Source: Thioalkalivibrio thiocyanodenitrificans ARhD 1
Lineage (GTDB): Bacteria > Pseudomonadota > Gammaproteobacteria > Ectothiorhodospirales > Ectothiorhodospiraceae
NCBI RefSeq assembly: GCF_000378965.1
Contig: NZ_KB900536.1
Span: forward strand, 321,583 to 385,582
Direction: 5' to 3'
DNA length: 64,000 bases
Of the stretch, positions 17,138 through 26,536 are shown piece by piece (within the stretch, counting starts at the first letter, position 1; each line of letters opens with the position of its first letter). The notes under the pieces are model-generated. The model saw only the letters and a list, made by a program, of their open reading frames with translations. It was not told where the DNA came from and made no database searches. Position numbers and translations under genes: made by a program.

Positions 17138-18109
17138 ATGAAAGTGCCCGCGACAGCCCGTTCCGGGGTCGCCCTGGTCCGGATTGAAGCCGGCCAGGCG
17201 GGCCAGCGCCTGGACAACTTTCTCATGGGGCGGCTCAAGGGCGTGCCCAGGAGCCATGTATACCGCCTCCTGCGCAAGGGGGAGGTGCGGGTGAACAAGG
17301 GGCGGGTCAAGGCCGACTACCGCCTGAGCGAGGGGGACCAGGTGCGGATCCCGCCGGTGCGCCGATCCGGAGTGTCCGCCGATGACAGGGCACAGCCCCT
17401 GCCCGAGGGCCTGGCCCGCACGCTTCGCGGGGCCATCCTGCTGGAGGACGATGATCTCCTGGTGATGAACAAGCCCGCGGGCCTTGCGGTGCACGGGGGC
17501 AGCGGGGTGCGCCTGGGCCTGATCGAGGCCATGCGCAGGCTCAGGCCCGACGCGGCCTTTCTCGAACTGGCCCATCGTCTGGACCGCGAGACCAGCGGTT
17601 GTCTGGTGCTGGCCAAGCGCAGGGGGGCCCTGCTGGCGTTTCAGGAGGCCCTCAAGTCGGGCGGGGTGGAAAAGCATTACCTGACGCTGGTGGCCGGGGT
17701 CTGGCGCGGTGGTCCGCGCCGTGTGTCGGAATCGCTTGCCCGCAAGGGCCCCGGGACCCGGGTACGCCCGGTAACGGTGGACGAGACGGGCAGGCACGCG
17801 GAGAGTTTTTTCTTCCCGCGCCGGCATTTCAGCGATTCGACACTGATGGGGGTTGAGATCGGCACCGGCCGCACCCATCAAATCCGGGTACATGCGGCCC
17901 ACGCGGGTTTCCCCGTGGCCGGCGACAGCCAGTACGGTGATTTCGAGTTCAACCGGCGCATGAAGCGCCTGGGGCTGAAACGCCAGTTCCTCCACGCGGA
18001 GAGCCTGCGTTTCCACCTGCCGGACCATGCACATCCGTACCGGATCCAGGCGCCCCTGCTGGCGGAACTGGAGGCGGTCCTGGAACGTCTGGAGCCTCTG
18101 GACGTCTGA
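17138..18109 (+). CDS. rluC: 23S rRNA pseudouridine synthase RluC
   Basis: A 323-residue pseudouridine synthase of the RluA class. An N-terminal S4 RNA-binding domain (about 15-75, with QRLDNFL and VYRLLRKGEVRVNKGR) precedes the catalytic domain with the nucleophile D149 in HRLDRETSG and the family motif GRTHQIRVHAAH. RluC modifies uridines 955, 2504 and 2580 of 23S rRNA in E. coli. The divergent pairing with rne and the following HAD phosphatase and sppA is the common gammaproteobacterial order and supports RluC over RluA or RluD. The start at 17138 lacks a strong ribosome-binding site; an in-frame extension to 17048 is unlikely because a promoter-like sequence lies within it. Confidence 0.92.
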   Translation: MKVPATARSGVALVRIEAGQAGQRLDNFLMGRLKGVPRSHVYRLLRKGEVRVNKGRVKADYRLSEGDQVRIPPVRRSGVSADDRAQPLPEGLARTLRGAILLEDDDLLVMNKPAGLAVHGGSGVRLGLIEAMRRLRPDAAFLELAHRLDRETSGCLVLAKRRGALLAFQEALKSGGVEKHYLTLVAGVWRGGPRRVSESLARKGPGTRVRPVTVDETGRHAESFFFPRRHFSDSTLMGVEIGTGRTHQIRVHAAHAGFPVAGDSQYGDFEFNRRMKRLGLKRQFLHAESLRFHLPDHAHPYRIQAPLLAELEAVLERLEPLDV

Positions 18110-18130
18110 GGGGTTCCGGGAATGATTTTT

Positions 18131-18273
18131 TTGCCACAAAGGTCACAGAGGTCACAGAGGTAAAGACAGCGGCTGGAAGACTCGGCCGGTGGCGTGCGTG
18201 CATCGGGCGTTGAGGGACGCACCGTCGCCGGTTCGAAGTTCTCTCTCTGTGACCTCTGTGGCCTCTGTGGCCA
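18131..18273. repeat. Inverted-arm repeat element, CACAGAGGT family
   Basis: The left arm (about 18131-18161) holds three tandem 9-base units CACAAAGGT/CACAGAGGT. The right arm (about 18243-18273) is the inverted complement with CTCTGTGGC units. The core contains a CGGC-rich region. It starts 21 bases after the rluC stop and ends 19 bases before the next gene. Confidence 0.85.
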
Positions 18274-18292
18274 GTGAGGCTCCTGATTTATC

Positions 18293-18979
18293 ATGTCATC
18301 CAGATCCTACCAACTCCTTGTGTTCGACTGGGACGGGACGCTGATGGACTCGGCGGCCCGGATCGTGTCGTGCCTGCGCGGCGCGATCGCCGAAACCCGG
18401 GCCGAGGCTCGGGACGACACCGCGCTTCGCGATATCATCGGCCTCGGGCTGGACGAAGCGATCCTCGACCTGTATCCCGAAGCGGATGCGCGCTTTCTGA
18501 CGGATTTCCGGGACGCCTATCGGGCGTATTTCCTGGAGCGGGACGAGACCCCGTCGACGTTGTTCCCCGGAGTGGCGGAACTGCTGGCGGGGCTGGAGGC
18601 GGCGGGCTACTGGATGGCCGTGGCGACGGGTAAGTCCCGGCGGGGGCTCGACCGGGTGCTGGAGGAGACGGGCCTGGGGGATCATTTCCTGGCCACCCGT
18701 TGCGCGGACGAGACCTTCTCGAAGCCCCATCCGGCTATGCTCAACGAGATCATGGATCAACTGGGCCTCACGCCGGACACGACTCTCATGATCGGCGACA
18801 GCGAGTACGATATGCTCATGGCAAGCAATGCGGGCGCCGACCGGCTGGGCGTCACCTACGGAGTCCATGGGGGCCAGCGGCTTGCGCAGCATGGGCCGGT
18901 GGCGCTGATGGATGACCTGAGGCACTTGCCGTCGTGGCTCTCTGGAAGCGGGAAGCGTGAATCGGGCAGTGCGACGTAA
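18293..18979 (+). CDS. HAD-superfamily phosphatase, Gph-like
   Basis: A 228-residue HAD phosphatase of the phosphoglycolate phosphatase-like group. Motif I FDWDGTLMDS has nucleophile D11 and acid D13. Motif II is VATGKSRRG, the motif III lysine lies in FSKPHPAML and motif IV is MIGDSEYDM. The VFDWDGTLMDS form and the position between rluC and sppA match the conserved HAD gene of this locus in pseudomonads and relatives; its physiological substrate is not established there. The last ~12 residues (GSGKRESGSAT) are encoded by a degenerate repeat arm (18943-18970), so the C-terminal tail is probably acquired from the repeat. Confidence 0.87.
   Translation: MSSRSYQLLVFDWDGTLMDSAARIVSCLRGAIAETRAEARDDTALRDIIGLGLDEAILDLYPEADARFLTDFRDAYRAYFLERDETPSTLFPGVAELLAGLEAAGYWMAVATGKSRRGLDRVLEETGLGDHFLATRCADETFSKPHPAMLNEIMDQLGLTPDTTLMIGDSEYDMLMASNAGADRLGVTYGVHGGQRLAQHGPVALMDDLRHLPSWLSGSGKRESGSAT
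18943..18970 (+). repeat. Degenerate repeat arm at the 3' end of the HAD gene
   Basis: The segment resembles the arm after thrC (63818) and the one at 9774, with GGGAAGCGTGAATCGGGCAG against GGGAAGTGTGAATTGGGAAG. A partial inverted counterpart (CACCTGCTTCCAGCC) follows the stop codon. It codes the last residues of the phosphatase. Confidence 0.55.
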
Positions 18980-19023
18980 CGTCACCTGCTTCCAGCCAAC
19001 CTAACCGTCAAAGGACGTGATGT

Positions 19024-19962
19024 ATGGCGCAGGATGAAAACTGGGAACGCGAGGCCCTGACCCGGATCGCCCTCGCGGGTGTGCAGGAGCAGCGCAGGAC
19101 GAGGCGCTGGGGCATTTTCTTCAAGCTCCTGGGGTTTGCCTATCTGTTTGCGCTGCTGGCACTCTTTCTGGCGGGGCCGCTGGGCACCGAGGCCCGCAAA
19201 GCGGGTCCCCACACGGCACTGGTGGATCTGCAGGGCGTGATCAGCGAGGGCAGCCGGGCCAGCGCGGACCTCGTGACTCAGGGCCTGCGCAGTGCCTTTC
19301 GGGACAAGAACACGGTCGCTGTCCTGATGCGGGTGAACAGTCCCGGCGGAAGCCCGGTGCAGTCCGCATACATCAACAATGAACTGCGCCGTCTCAAGGA
19401 CGAGTACCCCGACACGCCGGTGTACGCCGTGATCAGTGATGTCGGCGCATCGGGCGGCTATTACGCCGTGGTATCCGCGGACTGGATCTATGCGGATGCC
19501 TCCAGTGTGGTCGGGTCCATCGGGGTGCGCATGGACGGCTTCGGGCTGGTGGAAGCCATCGACAAGTTGGGCATTGAGCGCCGCCTGATGATCGCGGGTG
19601 ACAACAAGGGCCTGATGGATCCGTTCCTGCCCATCAACCCCGAGGAGCAGGCCCATGTGCAGCGTCTGCTGGACAATATCCACACCCGGTTCGTGGACGC
19701 GGTGAAGCTCGCACGCGGCGACCGGCTCAAGGGAAACGAGGACGTACTGTTCAGCGGCCTGATCTGGACCGGTGACGAGGCCCTGGAACTCGGCATCATC
19801 GATGGTCTGGGAAGCCCCGGCTACGTGGCCCGGGAAGTGATCGGTGAGGAGAACATCGTGGACTTCACGCCGCGCCAGGATCTGTTCCGCCGCCTGGCGG
19901 AAAGCCTCGGCACGGCCATGGTTCAGGCTGTCATGAAGCTGAGTGAACCCACCCTGCAGTAG
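19024..19962 (+). CDS. sppA: Signal peptide peptidase SppA (S49 family, 36-kDa type)
   Basis: A 312-residue inner-membrane serine protease that degrades cleaved signal peptides. A short cytoplasmic N terminus is followed by one membrane segment (about 36-55) and a periplasmic catalytic domain. The catalytic dyad is S143 in DVGASGGYYAV and K195 in DNKGLMDPF; the 52-residue separation is exactly that of the characterised short-form S49 peptidases. This is the single-domain bacterial type, not the duplicated 67-kDa E. coli SppA. The ATG at 19024 follows a GGACGTGATGT context. It lies downstream of rluC and the HAD gene in the conserved order. Confidence 0.92.
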   Translation: MAQDENWEREALTRIALAGVQEQRRTRRWGIFFKLLGFAYLFALLALFLAGPLGTEARKAGPHTALVDLQGVISEGSRASADLVTQGLRSAFRDKNTVAVLMRVNSPGGSPVQSAYINNELRRLKDEYPDTPVYAVISDVGASGGYYAVVSADWIYADASSVVGSIGVRMDGFGLVEAIDKLGIERRLMIAGDNKGLMDPFLPINPEEQAHVQRLLDNIHTRFVDAVKLARGDRLKGNEDVLFSGLIWTGDEALELGIIDGLGSPGYVAREVIGEENIVDFTPRQDLFRRLAESLGTAMVQAVMKLSEPTLQ

Positions 19963-19993
19963 GAGGCCCGACCCGGTTGCTCCTGCGCGGGTT

Positions 19994-20776
19994 TCAATCC
20001 GCCAGCGGGGTGATCTCCACGATCACCCCCAGCATCGGATGATCCAGGTAATGGATCTCCCGTGAGCGCATGCGCCGGCGTTCGCTGACGTAGCTCTCCA
20101 CGAACTCGCGTCCTTCCAGTGTCTGTACATGATCCCCGGGCAGGGTTTCATTCGTGGCGCGGCGATAAAGCAGGTCGGTCTGCAGGTGCAGGAAGCGGGC
20201 GAGGCTCAGGGTGACCGTGCCGTCCACGTCGTAGAGGAGCTCCAGGTCCTGAGGCGCCCGGGGCGCGCGCTCCATCACCGGCATCACGTGCCATGGTTCG
20301 GACAGGGGTTGTTCCGGTGCGGGTGCCACATGGCCCAGCAACTGACCGCCACGGATGCGCACGGGCAGCGCCTGGTCCTGGGGCAGGCCCGGCTGTTCCC
20401 AGGCGTAACTGGCGATCACCTCGAACAGGGGCGACTGTTCCAGGCGCGTGACCACCCCGCGCAGCCCGAATGGCGTGCCGGAGACATCGCGAAACAGCGG
20501 TTCGTATTCGGTCTCTCCCGGCGCGCCGAACTCCACGGCATCCTCCAGGCGCGGCACGATCCCGCTTTGCCACACCTCGCTCCGGATCGCGTTGCGGTCC
20601 GTGTGACTGACCAGCACCATCTCCACCCGGAACATGCGCGGTTCCTCGGCGGCCAGCATTGCGGGCAGCGTCGCCCACAGGCACAGGGCCGCCGGGAGCC
20701 AGATGTGCAGGCGGGTGCGGCGCCTGGCACGCACGGTGACAGGCAGGGGTTTCCGTGGGCCTTCGGGAGCGCGCAT
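19994..20776 (-). CDS. CsiV-family periplasmic protein
   Basis: A 260-residue exported protein. An N-terminal signal peptide (basic stretch then about 24-43, cleaved near MLAAEE) leads into a beta-rich domain with FRVEMVLVSH near its start and, toward the end, SREIHYLDHPMLGVIVEITPL. This fits the CsiV family, which in Vibrio cholerae is needed for resistance to its own non-canonical D-amino acids. In pseudomonads a homologue sits directly after mfd, as here. The start ATG overlaps the mfd stop by four bases, so it is translationally coupled. Its peptidoglycan-related role in this organism is inference. Confidence 0.75.
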   Translation of the reverse strand: MRAPEGPRKPLPVTVRARRRTRLHIWLPAALCLWATLPAMLAAEEPRMFRVEMVLVSHTDRNAIRSEVWQSGIVPRLEDAVEFGAPGETEYEPLFRDVSGTPFGLRGVVTRLEQSPLFEVIASYAWEQPGLPQDQALPVRIRGGQLLGHVAPAPEQPLSEPWHVMPVMERAPRAPQDLELLYDVDGTVTLSLARFLHLQTDLLYRRATNETLPGDHVQTLEGREFVESYVSERRRMRSREIHYLDHPMLGVIVEITPLAD

Positions 20777-23700
20777 CAGGCGGCCTCCTGTTTGAGGTCC
20801 AGTGAGTTGAGGATACGCTTCACGGCCTGCACGCGCTGTTCCAGGCTGTCCATGGTCTCGAAGAAGCGCAGCCGCTGTTCCGGATCCAGCCTGAACTTCA
20901 CGGGGTCCGACTGTATCAGTGCAATCAGCCGTGCGGGATCCAGATCGGGATTGGCCTGGAAGGTGAACCGGCCGCCCTGGAGGCCTGCCTCCAGCTTGCG
21001 CACGCCCAATGGCTGCAGGCGCAGGCGCAGCCGGGTGACCTCCATCAGGTTCTTCGCCTGGGCCGGCAGCAGGCCGAAACGGTCGATCATCTCCACCTGC
21101 AGTTCCCGCAGCGCCGCCTCCGATTCGCACCCGGAAATGCGCTTGTAGAGAATCAGGCGCGTGTGCACGTCGGGCACGTAGTCGTCCGGGAGCAGGGCCG
21201 GGACACCCAGGTCCACCTCCGTGACCTCTGCCATGGGACGGTCCAGGTCCGGGATTTCGCCCTTCTTCAATGCCTTGACGGCACGATCCAGAAGTTCGTT
21301 GTAGAGCGTGAACCCGATCTCCTGGATCTGGCCGCTCTGGTCCTCGCCCAGCAGTTCGCCGGCCCCGCGGATCTCGAGATCGTGGGAGGCGAGGGTGAAG
21401 CCCACGCCCAGGTCTTCCAGGGATTCGATGGCCTCCAGACGCTTCACCGCGTCCGCCGTCATGGCCGAAGGGTGCGGCGTGAGCAGGTAGGCATAGGCCC
21501 GGTGATGGGATCGGCCCACTCGCCCGCGTAGCTGGTGAAGCTGCGACAGGCCCAGCTTGTCGGCGCGGTCGATGATGATGGTATTGGCGGTGGGTACGTC
21601 GATACCGCTTTCGATGATGGTGGTGCACACCAGCACGTTGTGGCGCCGGTGATAGAAATCCAGCATGACGCGTTCCAGGGTGCTTTCGCGCATTTGGCCG
21701 TGGGCAATGCCGATATCGGCGGCGGGCACCAGCTCGGCCAGTTCCCGTGCAGTCTTCTCGATTGTCTCCACCGAGTTGTGCAGGAAGTACACCTGGCCGC
21801 CGCGGCGGATCTCGCGGGTGACGGCTTCCTGGATCAGCGCATCGTTCCACTGGCTGATGAAGGTCTTGATCGCGTGCCGCTCCATGGGCGGTGTCGCGAT
21901 GATGGACAGGTCGCGAAGCCCTGAAAGCGCCATGTTGAGTGTGCGCGGGATCGGGGTGGCGGTGAGCGTCAGCATGTCCACTTCGGCGCGCAGGGCCTTG
22001 AGGCGTTCCTTGTGGCGTACGCCGAAGCGGTGTTCCTCGTCGATGATCACAAGGCCCAGGTTCTTGAAGGTCAGGTTCCCCTGGATGAGCTTGTGGGTGC
22101 CGATGACGATGTCCACACGGCCGTCCGCAAGCCCCTGCATCACCGCCTTCTGATCCTTGGCGGAGCGGAAGCGGGACAGGGATTCGATGTGGACCGGCCA
22201 GTCCGCGAAACGGTCGGTGAAATTCTGGTAGTGCTGCTGCGCCAGCAGGGTGGTGGGTACCAGCACCACCACCTGCTGACCGCTGTTGGCGGCCACGAAG
22301 GCGGCGCGCATGGCCACCTCCGTCTTGCCGAAGCCCACATCGCCGCACACCACCCGGTCCATGGGCCGGTCGGCGGCCATGTCCTCCAGGACCGCTTCGA
22401 TGGCGCGGGCCTGATCCGGGGTCTCCTCGAAGGGGAAGGCGGCGGCAAAGGCCTGGTATTCCGTGGCCTCCACGTCGAAGGCGTGTCCCTTGCGGGCGGC
22501 GCGGCGGGCATAGATCCCGAGCAGTTCGGCCGCCACATCCCGTGCCTTCTCCGCTGCCTTGCGCCGGATCCGGCTCCACTGCTCTCCGCCCAGCTTGTGC
22601 AGCGGCGCGTGTTCGGTGTCCGCGCCGGTGTAACGGCTGACCAGGTGCAGGGAGGCGACGGGCACGTAGAGCTTGTCGCCCCCCGCGTACTCGAGTGTCA
22701 GGAACTCCGCCTCCTGCCCGCCCACGGCGAGTTTCTGCAGACCCAGGTAACGGCCGACACCGTGTTCCTCGTGCACCACCGGCGCGCCGGGATGCAGGTC
22801 GGTGAGATTGCGGATGACTGCATCGGAATCCCGTGTCGGGCGCTTGCGCCGCCGCTCCTGGCGGACCCGTTCGCCGAACAGGGCGGACTCTGTGATGACG
22901 GCCAGCCCGCAGCAGGCCATGCGCATGCCGTCCTCGATGGGCGCCACGGTGATGGCCAGCCGCGCATCGCCATCCAGAAAGCCCTGCCAGTGATCCACGG
23001 GCGTGGGCCCAAGGCCAAAGGGCCGCAGGCTGTCGATGAGGAACTCCCGCCGTCCGGCGGATTCCGCGGCGAACAGCACGCGACCGTCGAAGCCGTCGAG
23101 AAAGGTCTTCAGCGCCGCTGCCGGGTCGGCCTGGCGGATCCGGATGCGAACGTCCGGCAGGGCTCCCACGTCAAAATTGACGGCGGGTTCGGTCCGCTCC
23201 AGCTGTTCGGGGCGTTCCACCCGGACACCGGGGCGGGCGGAAAGCCTGGACCTCAGCTCGTCCGGTGTGAGAAAGAGCTCTTCCGGTTCATGGATGGGCC
23301 GTTCACGGTCATGGCGGCGCTGTTCGTGGCGCTGAACCGCCTGGGCGAGAAACTCTGCGCCCGCGGTTTCGATATCGCCTGCCTGCACCAGGCGTACGTT
23401 GCCCGGCAGGTAGTCGAACAGGCTGTCCAGCTTGTCGAAGAACAGCGGCAGGTAATACTCGATGCCTGCCGGAGCCGTGCCCTGACTCACGTCGCGGTAG
23501 ATGACGCTGGCCTGGGGGTCACCTTCAAAGCGTGTGCGGTATCGCTGGCGGAAGGCCTTGATCGCTTCCTCGTCCAGGGGGAACTCATGGGCCGGGAGCA
23601 GGCGCACCCGTTCCACCGTGTCCAGGCTGCGCTGCGTCTCCGGATCGAAGCTGCGGATGGACTCGATCTCGTCATCCAGCAGGTCCACCCGGAAAGGGAT

Positions 23701-24255
23701 GTCGCTGCCCATGGGAAACAGGTCGATGAGCGAGCCGCGTACGGCGAACTCGCCGTGTTCCATCACCTGGCTTACGCAATGGTAGCCTGCCTGTTCCAGG
23801 TTGCCCCGCAACGCGTCCCGGTCCAGCCGGTCGCCCGTGGCAAGCATGAGCACGCGACCCCGAAGCCAGGCCCGCGGGGCGATGCGCTGCATGAGCGTGT
23901 TGACCGGCACCACCAGGACACCCCGTTCCAGATCGGGGAGTCGGTGGAGGATTTCCAGGCGCTGGGAGATGATGTCTTCGTGGGGCGAGAACAGATCGTA
24001 GGGGAGTGTTTCCCAGTCCGGCAGGGTGAGCACCGGGATCTGTTCGCCGTGCAGGAAGAACTCCAGCTCCCGCGCGAGCGTTTCCGCGTCCCGCGTATCC
24101 GGAACCATCACCACGCCGGGGCCTGCATGGGCGCGCAGCGCACGCGCAATGGCCAGGCCCCGCGCGGCGCCGTAGAGCCGGCCCCAGCGACGGATGCCGG
24201 GGCGCTCGGGAATCGGGGGCGGGGTCAGTGGGCTGTGCAGTGCGTGGGCGGACAT
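20776..24255 (-). CDS. mfd: Transcription-repair coupling factor
   Basis: An 1159-residue DNA translocase. It removes RNA polymerase stalled at lesions and recruits UvrA. The domains in order are the UvrB-like N-terminal module (about 1-330), the CarD-like RNA-polymerase-interaction domain (about 490-570, with GAPVVHEEHGVGRYLG), the RecG-like translocase with Walker A VCGDVGFGKTEVAMRA, the DEEH box (IIDEEHRFGVRHKE) and helicase motifs through HQLRGRVGRS, then the C-terminal TRCF autoinhibitory domain. Length is normal for the family. The ATG at 24255 follows an ordinary upstream region. It is the first gene of an operon with the csiV-like gene. Confidence 0.97.
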   Translation of the reverse strand: MSAHALHSPLTPPPIPERPGIRRWGRLYGAARGLAIARALRAHAGPGVVMVPDTRDAETLARELEFFLHGEQIPVLTLPDWETLPYDLFSPHEDIISQRLEILHRLPDLERGVLVVPVNTLMQRIAPRAWLRGRVLMLATGDRLDRDALRGNLEQAGYHCVSQVMEHGEFAVRGSLIDLFPMGSDIPFRVDLLDDEIESIRSFDPETQRSLDTVERVRLLPAHEFPLDEEAIKAFRQRYRTRFEGDPQASVIYRDVSQGTAPAGIEYYLPLFFDKLDSLFDYLPGNVRLVQAGDIETAGAEFLAQAVQRHEQRRHDRERPIHEPEELFLTPDELRSRLSARPGVRVERPEQLERTEPAVNFDVGALPDVRIRIRQADPAAALKTFLDGFDGRVLFAAESAGRREFLIDSLRPFGLGPTPVDHWQGFLDGDARLAITVAPIEDGMRMACCGLAVITESALFGERVRQERRRKRPTRDSDAVIRNLTDLHPGAPVVHEEHGVGRYLGLQKLAVGGQEAEFLTLEYAGGDKLYVPVASLHLVSRYTGADTEHAPLHKLGGEQWSRIRRKAAEKARDVAAELLGIYARRAARKGHAFDVEATEYQAFAAAFPFEETPDQARAIEAVLEDMAADRPMDRVVCGDVGFGKTEVAMRAAFVAANSGQQVVVLVPTTLLAQQHYQNFTDRFADWPVHIESLSRFRSAKDQKAVMQGLADGRVDIVIGTHKLIQGNLTFKNLGLVIIDEEHRFGVRHKERLKALRAEVDMLTLTATPIPRTLNMALSGLRDLSIIATPPMERHAIKTFISQWNDALIQEAVTREIRRGGQVYFLHNSVETIEKTARELAELVPAADIGIAHGQMRESTLERVMLDFYHRRHNVLVCTTIIESGIDVPTANTIIIDRADKLGLSQLHQLRGRVGRSHHRAYAYLLTPHPSAMTADAVKRLEAIESLEDLGVGFTLASHDLEIRGAGELLGEDQSGQIQEIGFTLYNELLDRAVKALKKGEIPDLDRPMAEVTEVDLGVPALLPDDYVPDVHTRLILYKRISGCESEAALRELQVEMIDRFGLLPAQAKNLMEVTRLRLRLQPLGVRKLEAGLQGGRFTFQANPDLDPARLIALIQSDPVKFRLDPEQRLRFFETMDSLEQRVQAVKRILNSLDLKQEAA

Positions 24256-24320
24256 CAGGGCAGTCGGTGTCTGAACAAACGGCCGCCTATTCTACTGCAC
24301 CGGGGATAGCAGTGCAGTAA

Positions 24321-24433
24321 AGCAATGGCAAGTCTCAAGTGGTCAGTGGCAAGGGAAAACCGCCGGATCCTCCCCCGCATGGCGAGGGCGGGGGTCGTTT
24401 CCCTTGCCACTTGAGACTTGCCACTTGCTACTT
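24321..24433. repeat. Inverted-arm repeat element, GGCAAGT family
   Basis: The left arm (24321-24358) has AATGGCAAGTCTCAAGTGG, and the right arm (24398-24433) is its inverted complement. The core contains CCCCCGC/GGGCGGGGG. The right arm covers the stop codon and the last two codons of the DUF2892 gene. Confidence 0.85.
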
Positions 24434-24607
24434 ACAAGTACGCATGCCCAGCAGGCTGTAGGCGGGACACCAGCTGATGACTGCGGTGGCCAGCGGGATG
24501 ATGCCGATCCAGCCCCAGGGGGTCTGTGGGCCCACGAACACCAGGCTGATCAGCACGAGCCCCACGATGGCGCGCAGGGCGCGGTCCACGGTACCCATGT
24601 TCTTCAT
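24428..24607 (-). CDS. DUF2892 small inner-membrane protein
   Basis: A 59-residue protein of the DUF2892/YgaP membrane-domain family. MGTVDRALRAIVGL opens the first membrane segment (about 10-24), a tryptophan-rich turn PWGWIGIIPL leads into the second, and the conserved CPAYSLLGMRTC motif closes it. Such proteins often accompany rhodanese or sulfur-related genes, but none is adjacent. The ATG at 24607 has GGAAGG just upstream; an ATG at 24622 preceded by GAGG is an alternative. The final residues CK and the stop are supplied by a repeat arm. Confidence 0.75.
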   Translation of the reverse strand: MKNMGTVDRALRAIVGLVLISLVFVGPQTPWGWIGIIPLATAVISWCPAYSLLGMRTCK

Positions 24608-24831
24608 GCCTTCCAGATCCATGACTCTGTCCTCGCGGTTGAGGGACGACATCATGAAGGATAGTGCGCGGCGGGGCGGATTTCAGTGATTTCATCACCC
24701 AGAGAAGTGGTGACGGGTGAACGGGCGGATCGGCGGCGGAGAGGATTGCGAATCGCGCGGTTTTCCCTGACCGGCTGTTCCCGCATCCCTCGCGTGTACC
24801 GGTGCGGTCTGCCTGTTCATTTTCCCGAGGG

Positions 24832-25503
24832 TTATCCCTCAGCCACCAAGCGCAGGGCCTGGATGTCCAGCAGATCGATCTGACCCCGGGCGAGGCGTAC
24901 CCAGGCGTGGCGTTCGAAGTCCTTCAGGACACGGCTGATCACTTCCCGCGCGGTGCCCAGCTCCACGGCCAGGTCCTGGTGGGTGCAGTGCAGGGTGCCG
25001 GCGCTGTCGGCCAGTTCCAGCAGGCGATGGGCCAGGCGGGCATTCAGCCTCCCGAAGGCCACCTCGTCGATCAGCGTCATGAGTTCCGCGATGCGCCGGC
25101 CGTAACTCTGGAACACGAAGCGCCGAAAGCCTGTCGAGTGTTCGATGCCTTCCATGAAACGGACCTCTGGAATGGCGATGCCCGTCACCGGGGTCTCGCA
25201 GATCCCCTCGGCGCTGTAGCGGCTTCCGCCCAGGAGGCAGGACGTGGTCAGTACGCAGGATTCCCCGCCCTGAACCCGGTAGAGGACGATCTCCCGACCG
25301 CTGCCGGAGATCTGCTGTACCCGCACGGAACCCTGTATGACCAGGAGATACTGTTCACAGGCGCTGCCCGGGCGGAACACGACGGTGCCCGCCGGGGCCT
25401 CCAGCGGGCAGGCGTCGCGCAGCAGCGTGCGCCCGACCGGGTCGTCCACCTGGTCGAGCCGGGTGAAATTCCGGGTCCATGCGGGCAGGTCATCGAGGGT
25501 CAT
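24832..25503 (-). CDS. Crp/Fnr-family transcriptional regulator
   Basis: A 223-residue regulator with an N-terminal cyclic-nucleotide-binding-type beta-roll (about 15-125) and a C-terminal winged helix (about 145-220). The recognition-helix region is LGTAREVISRVLKDFE, close to the Fnr/Crp signature. It lacks the four-cysteine FNR cluster pattern; cysteines occur near residues 32 and 49 and in GESCVLTTSCLLGG, so the effector is unknown. It starts 13 bases after the aguB stop on the same strand and is probably in the agmatine operon. Whether it regulates that operon is inference. The ATG at 25503 is the best start. Confidence 0.85.
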   Translation of the reverse strand: MTLDDLPAWTRNFTRLDQVDDPVGRTLLRDACPLEAPAGTVVFRPGSACEQYLLVIQGSVRVQQISGSGREIVLYRVQGGESCVLTTSCLLGGSRYSAEGICETPVTGIAIPEVRFMEGIEHSTGFRRFVFQSYGRRIAELMTLIDEVAFGRLNARLAHRLLELADSAGTLHCTHQDLAVELGTAREVISRVLKDFERHAWVRLARGQIDLLDIQALRLVAEG

Positions 25504-25516
25504 GGGTATGCTCGTG

Positions 25517-26392
25517 TCAGTCCCGGTAGCGTTTGAGCAGATCGTGGTAGGCGTCGATGCGCCGGTCGCGCAGGTAGGGCCAGATCCGGCGTACCTGCTC
25601 CGCCCGGGCCATGTCCACATCGGCCAGCAACACCGTCTCCGCGTCCGGGGGCGCCTGGGCCAGCATCTCCCCCTGGGGTCCGCAGACGAAGCTGGAACCC
25701 CAGAAGCGGCTGCCGGCGGTGGCGCCGCCGGGATCGGCCTCGAAGCCCGTGCGGTTGCAGGCGGCCACCGGCAGGCCGTTGGCGATGGCGTGGGCGCGCT
25801 GGATGGTGATCCAGGCGTCGCGCTGGCGGGCCTGTTCCTCCTCGGAGTCGTTCGGGTCCCAGCCGATGGCGGTGGGGTAGATGAGCAGTTCTGCTCCCGC
25901 AAGCGCCATGAGCCGCGCGCCTTCGGGGAACCACTGGTCCCAGCATACCAGCACGCCGAGGCGGCCCACGGAGGTGTCCACGGGTTCGAAGCCCAGGTCT
26001 CCGGGCGTGAAATAGTATTTCTCGTAGTAGCCGGGGTCGTCCGGAATGTGCATCTTCCGGTAGAGGCCGGCCAGCCCGCCGTCGGAATCCAGTACCACGG
26101 CGGTGTTGTGGTAGATCCCCGCCGCGCGCCGCTCGAACAGCGACCCGACGATCACGACCCCGTGTTCCGCCGCCGCTCGCGACAGGAAATCCGTCCCCGG
26201 GCCGGGGATGGGTTCCGCCTGATTGAATACCGCGGGATCCTCGGTCTGGCAGAAATACAGGCCGGTGTGCAGTTCCTGGAGCACCACCAGGCTTGCTCCG
26301 GCCTGTGCCGCCTCGGCGATGCCCGCCAGGCTCTTCTCCAGGTTCGCCTCACGGTCGGCGCTGTTGGCCTGCTGCACGAGCGCGATCTTCAT
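25517..26392 (-). CDS. aguB: N-carbamoylputrescine amidase
   Basis: A 291-residue carbon-nitrogen hydrolase that converts N-carbamoylputrescine to putrescine, CO2 and ammonia. The nitrilase triad is E40 (LQELHTG), K113 (LYRKMHIPDD) and C150 (LVCWDQWFPE). The WDQWFPE and PTAIGW sequences are typical of the AguB subgroup, and adjacency to aguA confirms the pathway. The start is the ATG at 26392 (MKIALVQQA); the in-frame extension upstream does not match the family. A repeat element lies between it and aguA, and the Crp/Fnr gene follows directly. Confidence 0.95.
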   Translation of the reverse strand: MKIALVQQANSADREANLEKSLAGIAEAAQAGASLVVLQELHTGLYFCQTEDPAVFNQAEPIPGPGTDFLSRAAAEHGVVIVGSLFERRAAGIYHNTAVVLDSDGGLAGLYRKMHIPDDPGYYEKYYFTPGDLGFEPVDTSVGRLGVLVCWDQWFPEGARLMALAGAELLIYPTAIGWDPNDSEEEQARQRDAWITIQRAHAIANGLPVAACNRTGFEADPGGATAGSRFWGSSFVCGPQGEMLAQAPPDAETVLLADVDMARAEQVRRIWPYLRDRRIDAYHDLLKRYRD

Positions 26393-26445
26393 GATTTTTG
26401 GTCCGGATGTGTTCTGTCTTGCGAGATTAAGTAACCCGTGATGGG

Positions 26446-26536
26446 AACGCAAAGGGCGCGGAGACGCAGAGACCGCAAAGGGGGTCTAAACAGAGGGCTT
26501 CTCCGCATCCTCTGCGTCTCCGCGCCCTCTGCGTTT
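26446..26536. repeat. Inverted-arm repeat element, CGCAGAG family
   Basis: The left arm (26446-26480) reads AACGCAAAGGGCGCGGAGAC and continues with CGCAGAG units. The right arm (26509-26536) is the inverted complement and abuts the aguA stop codon. The same sequence family appears after hom at 62534. Confidence 0.85.
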